Positions 1 through 7,980 of a stretch of 64,000 nucleotides of DNA are shown here, piece after piece; within the stretch, counting starts at the first letter, position 1, and each line of letters opens with the position of its first letter. Position numbers and translations under genes: made by a program. The stretch is from RGIG6353 sp964558655 (GTDB lineage: Bacteria; Bacillota; Clostridia; Oscillospirales; SIG627): the NCBI GenBank assembly GCA_964558655.1, contig CAZLEX010000001.1:72519-136518 (forward strand). The letters are read 5' to 3'. The notes under the pieces were generated by a model. It did not search any database, was not told the DNA's origin, and saw only the letters and a program-made list of their open reading frames with translations.

Positions 1-16
1 ACGGTATTATGTAAAA

Positions 17-337
17 TTATTTATTATCTGAACGGCAGAGCAATAAGATGCCTCCGATAAGACTGACAAAAAGCATTGAACAAACCTTAAGTCCCGTACC
101 AATCGGCTCATTCCTTTTCATTTTGTTGCAAACCGATATTGTTATCGGCAAACACCATGCGAGCGGAAGCAGTAACCACCCCTGACCGATGCAACCCAAA
201 ATAAGAAAAACTTTACTTGCTACTCCTAATCCGTCATTGCCTCCTTTTCCATTTTTTTCAGACGCAGGAGAACCGCAATTCGGACACATCACAGCATCAT
301 CGGCAATTTGCTTTCCGCAACTTTGACAAAATTTCAT
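17..337 (-). CDS. Zinc-ribbon membrane protein, 106 aa
   Basis: The protein starts with a four-cysteine zinc ribbon (Cys4, Cys7, Cys18, Cys21 in two CxxC knuckles), then a short polar Gly/Lys/Asn linker and two hydrophobic segments at about residues 40-70 and 81-101. That layout, a cytoplasmic zinc ribbon on a small membrane anchor, is common in Bacillota proteins of unknown role. The start ATG follows AAAGGAG by a normal distance. A consensus promoter (TTGACA, 17 bases, TATAAT) lies at 383-411, and its spacer is filled by a palindrome. The gene is divergent from the XRE regulator at 468, so the regulator probably represses it. I cannot assign a molecular function. Confidence 0.85.
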   Translation of the reverse strand: MKFCQSCGKQIADDAVMCPNCGSPASEKNGKGGNDGLGVASKVFLILGCIGQGWLLLPLAWCLPITISVCNKMKRNEPIGTGLKVCSMLFVSLIGGILLLCRSDNK

Positions 338-360
338 ACTTAATACTCCTTTTAAAATAA

Positions 361-429
361 TATGTCAGAATTTGACATAAGTATTATACTCAATCTTTGA
401 GTATTTGTCAACACTCAATTTATGAGTAT
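361..429. promoter_or_regulatory. Three evenly spaced 19-base palindromes (operator array)
   Basis: Three palindromes occupy 361-379 (TATGTCA-N5-TGACATA), 386-404 (ATACTCAA-TCT-TTGAGTAT) and 411-429 (a close copy of the second, with ACTCA-N5-TGAGT). Their centres at 370, 395 and 420 are exactly 25 bases apart, and all share the core TCA-N5-TGA. They fill the space between the divergent zinc-ribbon and XRE genes. By analogy with Cro/CI-type operators I infer that the XRE protein binds them and controls both genes. Confidence 0.75.
383..411 (-). promoter_or_regulatory. Consensus promoter for the zinc-ribbon gene
   Basis: Read on the minus strand this is TTGACA, a 17-base spacer and TATAAT, a perfect match to the housekeeping sigma consensus. 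The central palindrome (386-404) covers the spacer and part of the -10 box, so a bound repressor would block RNA polymerase. Confidence 0.8.
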
Positions 430-467
430 TATAAAATAAAACCATCTTTTATTCAGGGGTGGTTGTA

Positions 468-704
468 ATGGATTACAGAACAAGAATTAGAAATGTCCGT
501 GAGGATAGAGATTTTACGCAGGCGGAAATCGGCAAGCTTCTTCAAAAATCACAGCAAGGATATAATCATATAGAAACAGGCAGGGCAGAATTAAAAATCG
601 AGGATTTAGCAAAACTTTGTAAATTTTACGATATAACAGCCGATTACCTAATCGGAATAATCGATGAACCTAAACCGTTAAAAACAAACTGCAAAAAATC
701 TTAA
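468..704 (+). CDS. XRE/Cro-family HTH regulator, 78 aa
   Basis: This is a single helix-turn-helix domain of the XRE/Cro type with the usual run of features: FTQAEIGKLL, then SQQGYNHIETGRAEL as recognition helix and turn, then LAKLCKFYDITADYLIGI. Nothing follows the DNA-binding domain, so it is Cro-like in size and probably binds as a dimer. The ATG at 468 is preferred over the GTG at 459 because the AGGGGTGG at 455-462 would overlap the upstream start but is well spaced for 468. It faces away from the zinc-ribbon membrane gene across three palindromes, which suggests self-regulation and control of that neighbour. It ends before a strong terminator. Confidence 0.88.
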   Translation: MDYRTRIRNVREDRDFTQAEIGKLLQKSQQGYNHIETGRAELKIEDLAKLCKFYDITADYLIGIIDEPKPLKTNCKKS

Positions 705-746
705 AATTTCATTTAAAACAAATATCGAATTCAAAGCAAAAATCAG

Positions 747-786
747 AAAACGGTCTGTCTCACTTTTTGTGAAACAGACCGTTTTT
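747..786. terminator. Bidirectional terminator between XRE and HAD genes
   Basis: A long stem (AAACGGTCTGT with ACAGACCGTTT, continued by TCAC/GTGA) with a T-rich loop and A/T runs on both sides. It separates convergent genes and can serve both strands. Confidence 0.85.
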
Positions 787-809
787 AAAAAACAGATATT
801 GTTATATTT

Positions 810-1628
810 TTAAAACTTAATTTTTCCGTGTTCAATATCTTTGATAATTTGTGATATTGCACTTTCTTCGTTTGACACGGTAACAACATCGGAGGAGGCT
901 TTTGCGGCAGCTGATGCATTTGCCACAGCTATTCCCACTCCCGCTTCTTCAAACATTGAAATGTCATTATCGTTATCGCCGACAGCGATTGTTTTTTCGG
1001 GAGAAACATTTAAAAATTCAGCAATTTTGGATAGAAGTTTTCCCTTTCCGATACCCTGCGGTAAAATTTCATAATAGTTTATATCGGAACGGATAAATTG
1101 GAATTTTTCGGTAAATTTTCCGTTGGACAAATCATTTATAAGTATGTCGAGATTATCGGGAGTATCTGCAAACAAAATTTTTGAGATATCACCTTCAAAC
1201 GAATCCAAATCGGTTTGCTTAAAAGGAAGATTTTCGTTTTTCAAATGAGTAAGTACGGAGTTATTGGGACTGACAACCAAAATTTCTTTATTTGTATTAA
1301 TTTCAATTCCGATGTTCGAATATTTTTCTTTTACATATCTTACCGGTTCCAGAACTGCTTTTTCCAAACATACCGACCAAAGTATACATTGATTTTTCAC
1401 ATCGTAAACAAATCCGCCGTTTCCGCACCCAATGGGAGCATTAACATTCACAATGTCAAGTATCCGTGACAACGCATAAGGCATACGCCCCGTTATAACG
1501 GTAAAATAACCGCCTTCTTTCATAAAATAATCAATGGCACAAAGATTTTCGGCAGATATGGATTTGTCTTTTTTTAGCAATGTTCCGTCAAGATCCGATG
1601 CCAATAAAATACCGTCAAATTTTCCCAT
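810..1628 (-). CDS. Cof-type HAD-family sugar phosphatase, 272 aa
   Basis: This is a haloacid dehalogenase superfamily phosphatase of the Cof/YbjI class (HAD type IIB). Motif I is SDLDGTLL with nucleophile Asp12 and Asp14, and motif IV is GDNDND at about residues 217-222 followed by AGVGIAVANA. The central region is the C2 cap that sets substrate choice. Length matches the family (260-290 residues). These enzymes hydrolyse phosphosugars or related metabolites in the cytosol; the substrate cannot be read from sequence. The ATG follows AGGAGG closely. The gene has its own promoter (1654-1682) and is divergent from the PHP phosphoesterase gene. Confidence 0.92.
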   Translation of the reverse strand: MGKFDGILLASDLDGTLLKKDKSISAENLCAIDYFMKEGGYFTVITGRMPYALSRILDIVNVNAPIGCGNGGFVYDVKNQCILWSVCLEKAVLEPVRYVKEKYSNIGIEINTNKEILVVSPNNSVLTHLKNENLPFKQTDLDSFEGDISKILFADTPDNLDILINDLSNGKFTEKFQFIRSDINYYEILPQGIGKGKLLSKIAEFLNVSPEKTIAVGDNDNDISMFEEAGVGIAVANASAAAKASSDVVTVSNEESAISQIIKDIEHGKIKF

Positions 1629-1653
1629 ATAAACCTCCTGTCAAAACACTGTC

Positions 1654-1682
1654 ATTATATAACACTTTTAAAAATAATTCAA
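1654..1682 (-). promoter_or_regulatory. Promoter of the HAD phosphatase gene
   Basis: On the minus strand: TTGAAT, 17 bases, TATAAT, about 25 bases upstream of the start codon. Confidence 0.65.
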
Positions 1683-1700
1683 CATTTTTAATATAAAAGC

Positions 1701-1729
1701 TTGAAAAGGCTTTTTTCGTGTATTATAAT
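1701..1729 (+). promoter_or_regulatory. Promoter of the PHP phosphoesterase gene
   Basis: TTGAAA, 17 bases, TATAAT. Transcription would start near 1736, downstream of the in-frame ATG at 1718, which therefore cannot be the start codon. Confidence 0.7.
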
Positions 1730-1759
1730 ATGATTACAAAAATAACGGAGGTGTTTAGG

Positions 1760-2599
1760 TTGTTGATAACTCATGATTTTCACATTCACACCAAACTTTC
1801 GGTATGTGCGGGAGAAAACGGAGGAACTCTTCGAGGGTACCTGGATCAAGCCGAAAAATTAGGATTGAAAAAATTGGGTTTTGCCAATCATTTTTGGGAC
1901 TCTGCTGTCGGATTTGACGGTCTCTATGTTGACAGTGTACAAAAAGACGGTGTACCTTATTTTTATAAAACTCAAAATTTTGAACATATTTACAAATTGA
2001 AAGAAGAAATAGACAATACGGACACCGGAAATATTACGGTCCTTTTCGGTGCCGAAGGCGAATACGATCCGGTAAATCACTCAGTGGCGATTACCGAAAA
2101 AGTTGCCGAACAGCTCGATTTTTTGATTGTTCCGCATTCTCACACTCATATGATGATGGATAAAAAGCTTTATAAGCCGAGAGAAGCACACCGCGATTTT
2201 ATGGTAAAAGCTTTCGAAGAAATTGTCACCTGTCCGATGTCGAAGTATGTCGACGCCATCGCACACCCTTTTGCACCGGTCGGAGTTTCTCTCGAAGAAG
2301 AAATTCTTATTATAGCGTGCATCGAAAACGATATATTTAAGCGTATTTTTACTCTTTGTGCCGAAAAAGAAATTGCGTTGGAGTTTAATTCATCGGCAAT
2401 GGCAAGAGTTTTTGACAGTACAGACAATCCGGAAGAATATATGCGTATGTTTTCAATCGCCAAAGAGTGCGGTTGTAAATTTTCATTCGGAAGTGACGCT
2501 CACAGCGAAATATGGCAAACACGGCATATTGAAATTGCCCAAAAATGTGTGGAAAAATTCGGTATTACCGAAAACGATATTGCTGAGTTTGTAAAATAA
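1760..2599 (+). CDS. PHP-domain phosphoesterase (HisK-like), 279 aa
   Basis: This is a PHP-superfamily metal-dependent phosphoesterase of the histidinol-phosphatase type. The metal-binding motifs are visible in order: HDFHIHT near the N-terminus, HSHTHM in the middle, HPFAP, and GSDAH near the C-terminus. No other histidine biosynthesis gene is nearby, so the substrate is open. The start is taken as TTG at 1760, eight bases after GGAGG at 1747-1751; a longer frame runs back to an ATG at 1718, but that lies inside the promoter. The second TTG at 1763 is also possible. It is followed tail to tail by the AraC gene with no spacer. Confidence 0.85.
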   Translation: MLITHDFHIHTKLSVCAGENGGTLRGYLDQAEKLGLKKLGFANHFWDSAVGFDGLYVDSVQKDGVPYFYKTQNFEHIYKLKEEIDNTDTGNITVLFGAEGEYDPVNHSVAITEKVAEQLDFLIVPHSHTHMMMDKKLYKPREAHRDFMVKAFEEIVTCPMSKYVDAIAHPFAPVGVSLEEEILIIACIENDIFKRIFTLCAEKEIALEFNSSAMARVFDSTDNPEEYMRMFSIAKECGCKFSFGSDAHSEIWQTRHIEIAQKCVEKFGITENDIAEFVK

Positions 2600-3388
2600 T
2601 TATCCGTTTATACGGCCATCATGTCTCGGACTGTGGCCGTATTTCTTTTTAAAGGCACGGCAAAAATAACTGCTGTCATCAAATCCGGATAATTGTGCCG
2701 CTTGCTTTGTGAGCGAGTGCGGGTTCGCAAGTAAATAATTCTTTGCCCATTCAAGACGCATGTCCAAAATAAATTCAAAAACGGTTTTTCCGAAAGCCGT
2801 TTTAAAATCATGACAAAGTTTCGACGGAGATACGCCCATACTTTTCGCCAAAAAATCAATCGTCAAATGCTCCGAAAAATGTTTTTCAATAAAAAGTTTT
2901 GTCTTTTCGGCAGGCGTACAAAGCTTTTTATCGGCTTCTTCAAAAAAATCCACGAAAAAAGAATATGCCATTGCCGATGCGGTTGCGGCGTTCACATTAT
3001 TTTCATATTCAAGTGCGATTTTCTCTATTCTGTCAACCCATTTTTCTACATTAACTGATTCCCAAAAGCGAAAACCGTTTTGGGTGTAATGCCGGGAAAA
3101 TAAATCCATTGCATCTCCGCAGACTGTAAGGAAAGCACTTTTCATTCCGGTTGAAGCACTTGAATGAGAATAAGCCACTCCCCGTGCGATATAAAAGGCA
3201 TTGCCCTCAGTAATAGGATATTCTTTTCCCTGACAAAGAAGATTTCCCCCGCCTTTAACCGAAATAAAAATTTGATGAAAGAACATTTCCTCTTCACTGC
3301 GTGCGATATAACGCTGTTCGTGATTGGAACACGCCGAATAGAAATTTACCGGAAGATTTTCGTGCGAAATATTTAATATGATTTTCAT
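2600..3388 (-). CDS. AraC-family transcriptional regulator, 262 aa
   Basis: The N-terminal 150 residues look like a cupin sensor domain (FHQIFISVKGGGNLLCQGKE, then EGNAFYIARGVAYSH). The C-terminal 100 residues hold two AraC helix-turn-helix motifs ending in DDSSYFCRAFKKKYGHSPR, the family signature. The start is ATG at 3388, after AAGGA; the frame is open upstream to 3424 but without a ribosome-binding site. It is divergent from the beta-galactosidase gene, so by the usual arrangement it probably activates that gene in response to a sugar. This is inference from position. Confidence 0.9.
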   Translation of the reverse strand: MKIILNISHENLPVNFYSACSNHEQRYIARSEEEMFFHQIFISVKGGGNLLCQGKEYPITEGNAFYIARGVAYSHSSASTGMKSAFLTVCGDAMDLFSRHYTQNGFRFWESVNVEKWVDRIEKIALEYENNVNAATASAMAYSFFVDFFEEADKKLCTPAEKTKLFIEKHFSEHLTIDFLAKSMGVSPSKLCHDFKTAFGKTVFEFILDMRLEWAKNYLLANPHSLTKQAAQLSGFDDSSYFCRAFKKKYGHSPRHDGRING

Positions 3389-3433
3389 GATAATTCCTTG
3401 CAAGATAATTATATCTTTTTGCAATATATTTTA

Positions 3434-3462
3434 TTTACATAATTAAAAAAATACCTTATTAT
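3434..3462 (+). promoter_or_regulatory. Promoter of the beta-galactosidase gene
   Basis: TTTACA, 17 bases, TATTAT in the 120-base gap between the divergent AraC and GH2 genes. Confidence 0.55.
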
Positions 3463-3509
3463 AGAATATCATACGAATTAAAATTTTGAAAGGGATTTGT
3501 AAAATATTT

Positions 3510-6383
3510 ATGTTAAGATTTTATGAAGATTTAAAACGGATATCCGAAAACAGATTGCCTCCCCGTGCATGGTACATACCGGAAAATTCAATGACCGATC
3601 TTTCGGGAGAATGGGATTTTAAATATTATTCACGGGATTTTGACGAAAAAGATGACGATAAGTGGAACAAAATTCCCGTTCCGTCATGCTGGCAGAATTA
3701 CGGATATGACTCTCCCAATTACACTAATGTACGATATCCTTATCCGATTATGCCGCCCTATGTTCCCGACGAAAACCCTATGGGAATATACCGCCGTACT
3801 TTTGAAATACCGAATACCGAAGACGACTTTTACCTCGTTACAGAAGGCGTTTCATCAAATGCTGAAATTTTTGTAAACGGTAAACGGGTGGGATATACAC
3901 AAGGTTCTCATTTGCAAGCTGAATTTCTGTTAACCCCTTTTCTTGTTACAGGGACAAATACTTTAATAATAAAAGTGAGAAAATGGTGTTCGGGATCATA
4001 TCTTGAAGATCAGGATCAGTTCCGTCACAACGGAATTTTCAGGCCCGTATATCTTCTTCGCCGTCCGACAGGCTGTTTGCGTGATTTTACAATAACTACC
4101 GGCTTAAACTATATGACGGTTATTACCGACAAAAAAGCAAACATAACGCTTTTTGATAAAAATATATCGATTGCGTGCGAAGAAAATACCGATAAAGCCG
4201 TATTTCACGTTGAAAATCCGATTCTATGGAATTCGGAAAAACCGTATCTTTATGAAATTCTGATTGAATGTGACGGGGAAAAAATTCGCAAAAAAGTGGG
4301 TTTTGTCTCTTACGGTGTCAATAAAGAGGGTGCGTTTACGGTAAACGGCGTTCCCGTAAAACTTAAAGGTGTCAATCATCATGACACTCACCCCCAAAAC
4401 GGCTGGTGCTTAACCGAAGATGAAATCCGTTATGACCTTTTGCAAATGAAAAAGCTGAATATAAATACTGTTCGTACTTCTCACTATCCTCCCTATCCGA
4501 GATTTTTGGAAATGTGTGACGAACTCGGACTTTATGTAATGCTTGAAACGGATATAGAAACGCACGGAATTATTGAGCGTACTCCGTTTGCGGGTGGATA
4601 CGATATGCTCGATTATCCGGACGAATGGTTCGGAAATTCTCCCGAATGGAAAGAAAGTTTTCTTGAAAGAATGGTGAGAGCTGTTGAAAGAGATAAAAAT
4701 TCCGTTTGTATTTTTTCCTGGTCAACAGGCAACGAAAGCGGATTCTGTCAAAATCACCGCGAAATGATTAAATATCTCAGGGAGCACGATAAAAAGCGTT
4801 TGATACACTGTGAAGACGTATCGCGACTTTCCGACTTAATCGAAAAAAACGGCTATCGTGCCGACAAGGAAAATTATCTCGATTATTACCGTATTCCCGA
4901 CTTTCATTCAAGAATGTACATTTCTCTCTCAGAGCTTGAGGAATATGCAAAAAATCCGAAAAAGACCTTGCCGTATTATCTATGTGAGTATTCACACGCA
5001 ATGGGAAACGGTCCCGGCGATATAGGTGCATATTGGGATATAATATATAAGTATCCGAAACTTGTGGGTGGCTGTATTTGGGAATGGGCAGACCATACGG
5101 TTATTGAAAACGGTGTAGCTCGCTACGGCGGTGATTTTAACGACATCACTCACGACTCGAATTTTTGTGCCGACGGACTTGTCTTTTGTGACAGGAGCTT
5201 TAAAGCGGGTTCTCTCAATGCTAAAGCGGTATATCAAAACATTAAAGCACAACTCAAAGATAATATACTTACCGTAACCAATTTATTTGATTTTACAAAT
5301 CTTTGCGAATATACATTCAAATATGAATCGGTCGCCGATAACGAGATATTGGAGACAAAAACTTTAACGCTTAATCTTGAGCCGAAAGGCAGTACCGAAA
5401 TTGAGGTCAAGACGGCAAAGTCATGCCGATACGGTGCGTTTGTGAACTGTACTTTATTTGATTCCGACGGATATGATGTTGCGAATATTCAGCTCGAAGT
5501 CGAAGCGGAAAAGATTTACGATAAAAAATGCAATGAAAAGGCCGATATTATCGATAACGGACAGTATTTTGAAGTTTTCGCAAACGGAACACTTTACCGT
5601 ATTTCAAAGAATCTCGGCAAACTCACGGGAATTGAGAAAAACAGGCAAGAACTTCTTTCGGCTCCGGTCGACATAACCGTTATGCGTGCTCCTCTTGACA
5701 ATGAGCGTATCATTAGGTCAAAATGGTATAAAGAATCGGGAAAGAATCCTTGGGCTGAGGGCTTTGATATTACATGGAACAAGTGCTTATCATGCACGGC
5801 ACACGAAAATATAATAAGCTGTGAAGGTTCGCTCGCAGCCGTTTCCCGTTCTCCGTTCTTTAATTACCGTCTCGACTTTGAATTTTTTAAAGACGGAAGT
5901 GTTAAAGTGAAGCTTTCGGGAGATGTCAGAGAAAACTGTATATGGCTTCCAAGACTCGGATTTGAATTTATGTTTCCGAAGGACTGCAGTTCTTTCAATT
6001 ATTTCGGAAGAGGTCCTCTTGAAAACTTTTGCGACATGAAATCTCACGCTCGTAAAGGCTTTTACAACAGCACTGCCGAGCACGAATATGTTAATTACAT
6101 ATATCCGCAGGAGCACGGCAATCACACGGATGTAAGGTATCTCGACATAGACGGTGCAATGAAGTTTTTCTCAGACGGAGAATTTGAAATCAATGTATCG
6201 GAATACACTTCCCGCGATATTATGCGTGCTACACACACCGATGAACTTGTAAAAAGCGGTAATACCGTCGTAAGAATTGATTATAAATGTTCGGGAACCG
6301 GATCTGCTTCCTGCGGACCGGAACTTGACATAAGTCAAAGACTTGCGGAAAAACACATAGAGTTCGAATTTTTCATGAAATAA
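3510..6383 (+). CDS. lacZ: Glycoside hydrolase family 2 beta-galactosidase, 957 aa
   Basis: This is a large LacZ-type GH2 enzyme. The N-terminal sugar-binding jelly-roll begins with NRLPPRAWYIP and SGEWDFKYYSRDF, and the TIM barrel follows. The acid/base glutamate lies in STGNESG (about residue 409) and the nucleophile in CEYSHAMGN (about residue 493). The C-terminal part is a beta-galactosidase small-chain domain with NYFGRGPLENFCDM and HTDVRYLDI. There is no signal peptide, so it acts in the cytosol on imported galactosides. The ATG at 3510 follows AGGGA at a longish distance; a TTG at 3486 is an alternative. The AraC regulator is divergent upstream and a MATE exporter follows. Confidence 0.93.
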   Translation: MLRFYEDLKRISENRLPPRAWYIPENSMTDLSGEWDFKYYSRDFDEKDDDKWNKIPVPSCWQNYGYDSPNYTNVRYPYPIMPPYVPDENPMGIYRRTFEIPNTEDDFYLVTEGVSSNAEIFVNGKRVGYTQGSHLQAEFLLTPFLVTGTNTLIIKVRKWCSGSYLEDQDQFRHNGIFRPVYLLRRPTGCLRDFTITTGLNYMTVITDKKANITLFDKNISIACEENTDKAVFHVENPILWNSEKPYLYEILIECDGEKIRKKVGFVSYGVNKEGAFTVNGVPVKLKGVNHHDTHPQNGWCLTEDEIRYDLLQMKKLNINTVRTSHYPPYPRFLEMCDELGLYVMLETDIETHGIIERTPFAGGYDMLDYPDEWFGNSPEWKESFLERMVRAVERDKNSVCIFSWSTGNESGFCQNHREMIKYLREHDKKRLIHCEDVSRLSDLIEKNGYRADKENYLDYYRIPDFHSRMYISLSELEEYAKNPKKTLPYYLCEYSHAMGNGPGDIGAYWDIIYKYPKLVGGCIWEWADHTVIENGVARYGGDFNDITHDSNFCADGLVFCDRSFKAGSLNAKAVYQNIKAQLKDNILTVTNLFDFTNLCEYTFKYESVADNEILETKTLTLNLEPKGSTEIEVKTAKSCRYGAFVNCTLFDSDGYDVANIQLEVEAEKIYDKKCNEKADIIDNGQYFEVFANGTLYRISKNLGKLTGIEKNRQELLSAPVDITVMRAPLDNERIIRSKWYKESGKNPWAEGFDITWNKCLSCTAHENIISCEGSLAAVSRSPFFNYRLDFEFFKDGSVKVKLSGDVRENCIWLPRLGFEFMFPKDCSSFNYFGRGPLENFCDMKSHARKGFYNSTAEHEYVNYIYPQEHGNHTDVRYLDIDGAMKFFSDGEFEINVSEYTSRDIMRATHTDELVKSGNTVVRIDYKCSGTGSASCGPELDISQRLAEKHIEFEFFMK

Positions 6384-6406
6384 TCCTACCGGCATATGAA
6401 ATGGAC

Positions 6407-6434
6407 TTGATATTTTTGATAATATGAGTATAAT
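6407..6434 (+). promoter_or_regulatory. Promoter of the MATE gene
   Basis: TTGATA, 16 bases, TATAAT between the beta-galactosidase and MATE genes. Confidence 0.55.
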
Positions 6435-6468
6435 TGTATTGTGAAAAATATTTTATGTAGGTGATAAA

Positions 6469-7821
6469 TTGAAAGATTTGACCAGCGGTAATATACACAA
6501 AAACTTTTTTTCGTTTGCTGTTCCGATAATGCTGTCCGGACTTTTGTCGCAGTCTTACAATATTATCGATACGGTCATTATAGGACATTGGTTATCTGAC
6601 GACGGACTTGCGTCGTCAGGTGCCACTTCCACATACATAACACTTATTTCTGCGATACTTTGGGGATTTTCAACCGGAGGCGGGATTTTTTTCGGAATGT
6701 TATTCGGGGGAAAGGATTATGAAAGGCTAAAAAATTCTGTTTTTACAACTGCGGTAATTTTGTTGGGCTCATCGCTGATAATAAGTCCCCTGTCAATTAT
6801 TTTTAAAGACGAAATTTTTGGTTTTCTCAAAATAGATCCGCTGGTAAAAGAAGAAGCTTTCCGTTATTTCGGAACATATATTTTCGGAATCTGTTTTATA
6901 ATTTTTTCTCACTTCGGTGTTAATATTTTCAGTGCAATAGGAATGACTTCATATCCGCTGAAACTGTCAATACTTTCGGCGATTCTGAATGTGGTGGGAA
7001 ACATACTTTCCGTAACGGTTCTCGATCTCGGTGTGTTCGGTGTCGCACTCTCAACTGTGCTTTCGGCTATGATTGTAGATATATTTTATCTTGTTAAGCT
7101 TAGACAAATCTGGAAAGAGCTTGGAGTGGAAAAACAAAAATATTTATTTTCAAAAAGTGATGCCCGAATAATTGTTTCTTATGCACTTCCGGTATCTTGC
7201 CAGCAACTTATAATGTACAGTGCAACATTTTTGGTTTCTCCTTTTATAAACGGCATAGGGAAAAGTGCAACTGCGGCATACACCGTAATAAATCACATTT
7301 TCGGTATTGCAACAAGCCTTTATCAAAATTATTCCAAAACCGTCACTGCTTTTTCGTCTCAAAGCATCGGGGCAAAAAAATATCACCTTCTTCAAAGCGG
7401 TGTGAGAATCTGTTTTTTACAAGCACTGGCAATACTTATTCCTTTGCTTGTTTTATGTTCGGTTTTTGCCCGCCCTCTTACATCTTTGTTTTTTGAAAAA
7501 GGATTTAAAGGGGACGCACTGGAAATAGCCGTTTCATTTACAAAATATTGGATGCTTCTTGCCGTTTTCAATATGGTGAATAACCTGTTTCACTCATTCT
7601 GGAGAGGAATTGCCAATATGCGTTATCTTGTTACGGCGACATTTATCGGTGCGGCATCACAAGTCATTCTTACCGTTATATTTGCTCCGAAAATCTCAAT
7701 TAACGGTATATGGCTGGCCTGGACGCTTTCATGGATAATCGAAACAATTTTCAATTTAACCATGTTCTTTTTAAAAAAATGGAAAGTTAAATTTGATGAA
7801 TTATCCGTTCAAAACGGATAA
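6469..7821 (+). CDS. MATE-family efflux transporter, 450 aa
   Basis: A polytopic protein with about twelve hydrophobic segments and the MATE repeat pattern: each half opens with a conserved stretch (FAVPIMLSGLLSQSYNIIDTV in the first, YALPVSCQQLIMYSATFLV in the second) followed by small-residue helices. Length is typical. MATE proteins export drugs or metabolites in exchange for Na+ or H+; the substrate is unknown. It starts at TTG 6469, ten bases after TAGGTG. It has its own promoter and ends before a stem-loop. Confidence 0.9.
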   Translation: MKDLTSGNIHKNFFSFAVPIMLSGLLSQSYNIIDTVIIGHWLSDDGLASSGATSTYITLISAILWGFSTGGGIFFGMLFGGKDYERLKNSVFTTAVILLGSSLIISPLSIIFKDEIFGFLKIDPLVKEEAFRYFGTYIFGICFIIFSHFGVNIFSAIGMTSYPLKLSILSAILNVVGNILSVTVLDLGVFGVALSTVLSAMIVDIFYLVKLRQIWKELGVEKQKYLFSKSDARIIVSYALPVSCQQLIMYSATFLVSPFINGIGKSATAAYTVINHIFGIATSLYQNYSKTVTAFSSQSIGAKKYHLLQSGVRICFLQALAILIPLLVLCSVFARPLTSLFFEKGFKGDALEIAVSFTKYWMLLAVFNMVNNLFHSFWRGIANMRYLVTATFIGAASQVILTVIFAPKISINGIWLAWTLSWIIETIFNLTMFFLKKWKVKFDELSVQNG

Positions 7822-7859
7822 ACTTTTAATGCGTTGTCAAATATACGGAATAAAAAATT

Positions 7860-7902
7860 AATTACCCGAAAGTAACGGGCGGTCCGTTGCTTTCGGGTAA
7901 TT
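7860..7902. terminator. Stem-loop between convergent MATE and lipoprotein genes
   Basis: Perfect 13-base arms (AATTACCCGAAAG with CTTTCGGGTAATT) extended inward by AACGG/CCGTT. The T-tract is better on the minus strand, so it may mainly end the lipoprotein transcript. Confidence 0.7.
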
Positions 7903-7980
7903 GGATTCATATTTGTTTTTACGGAATTTTATTAAAATTTCTATACCGAACGGTTTTGTTTTTCGGCATTAAACGGAGAA

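Noticed and set aside
5790..6125. A 111-codon minus-strand frame inside the beta-galactosidase gene
   Set aside because: It is antisense to a clear GH2 domain, has no ribosome-binding site and resembles no family.
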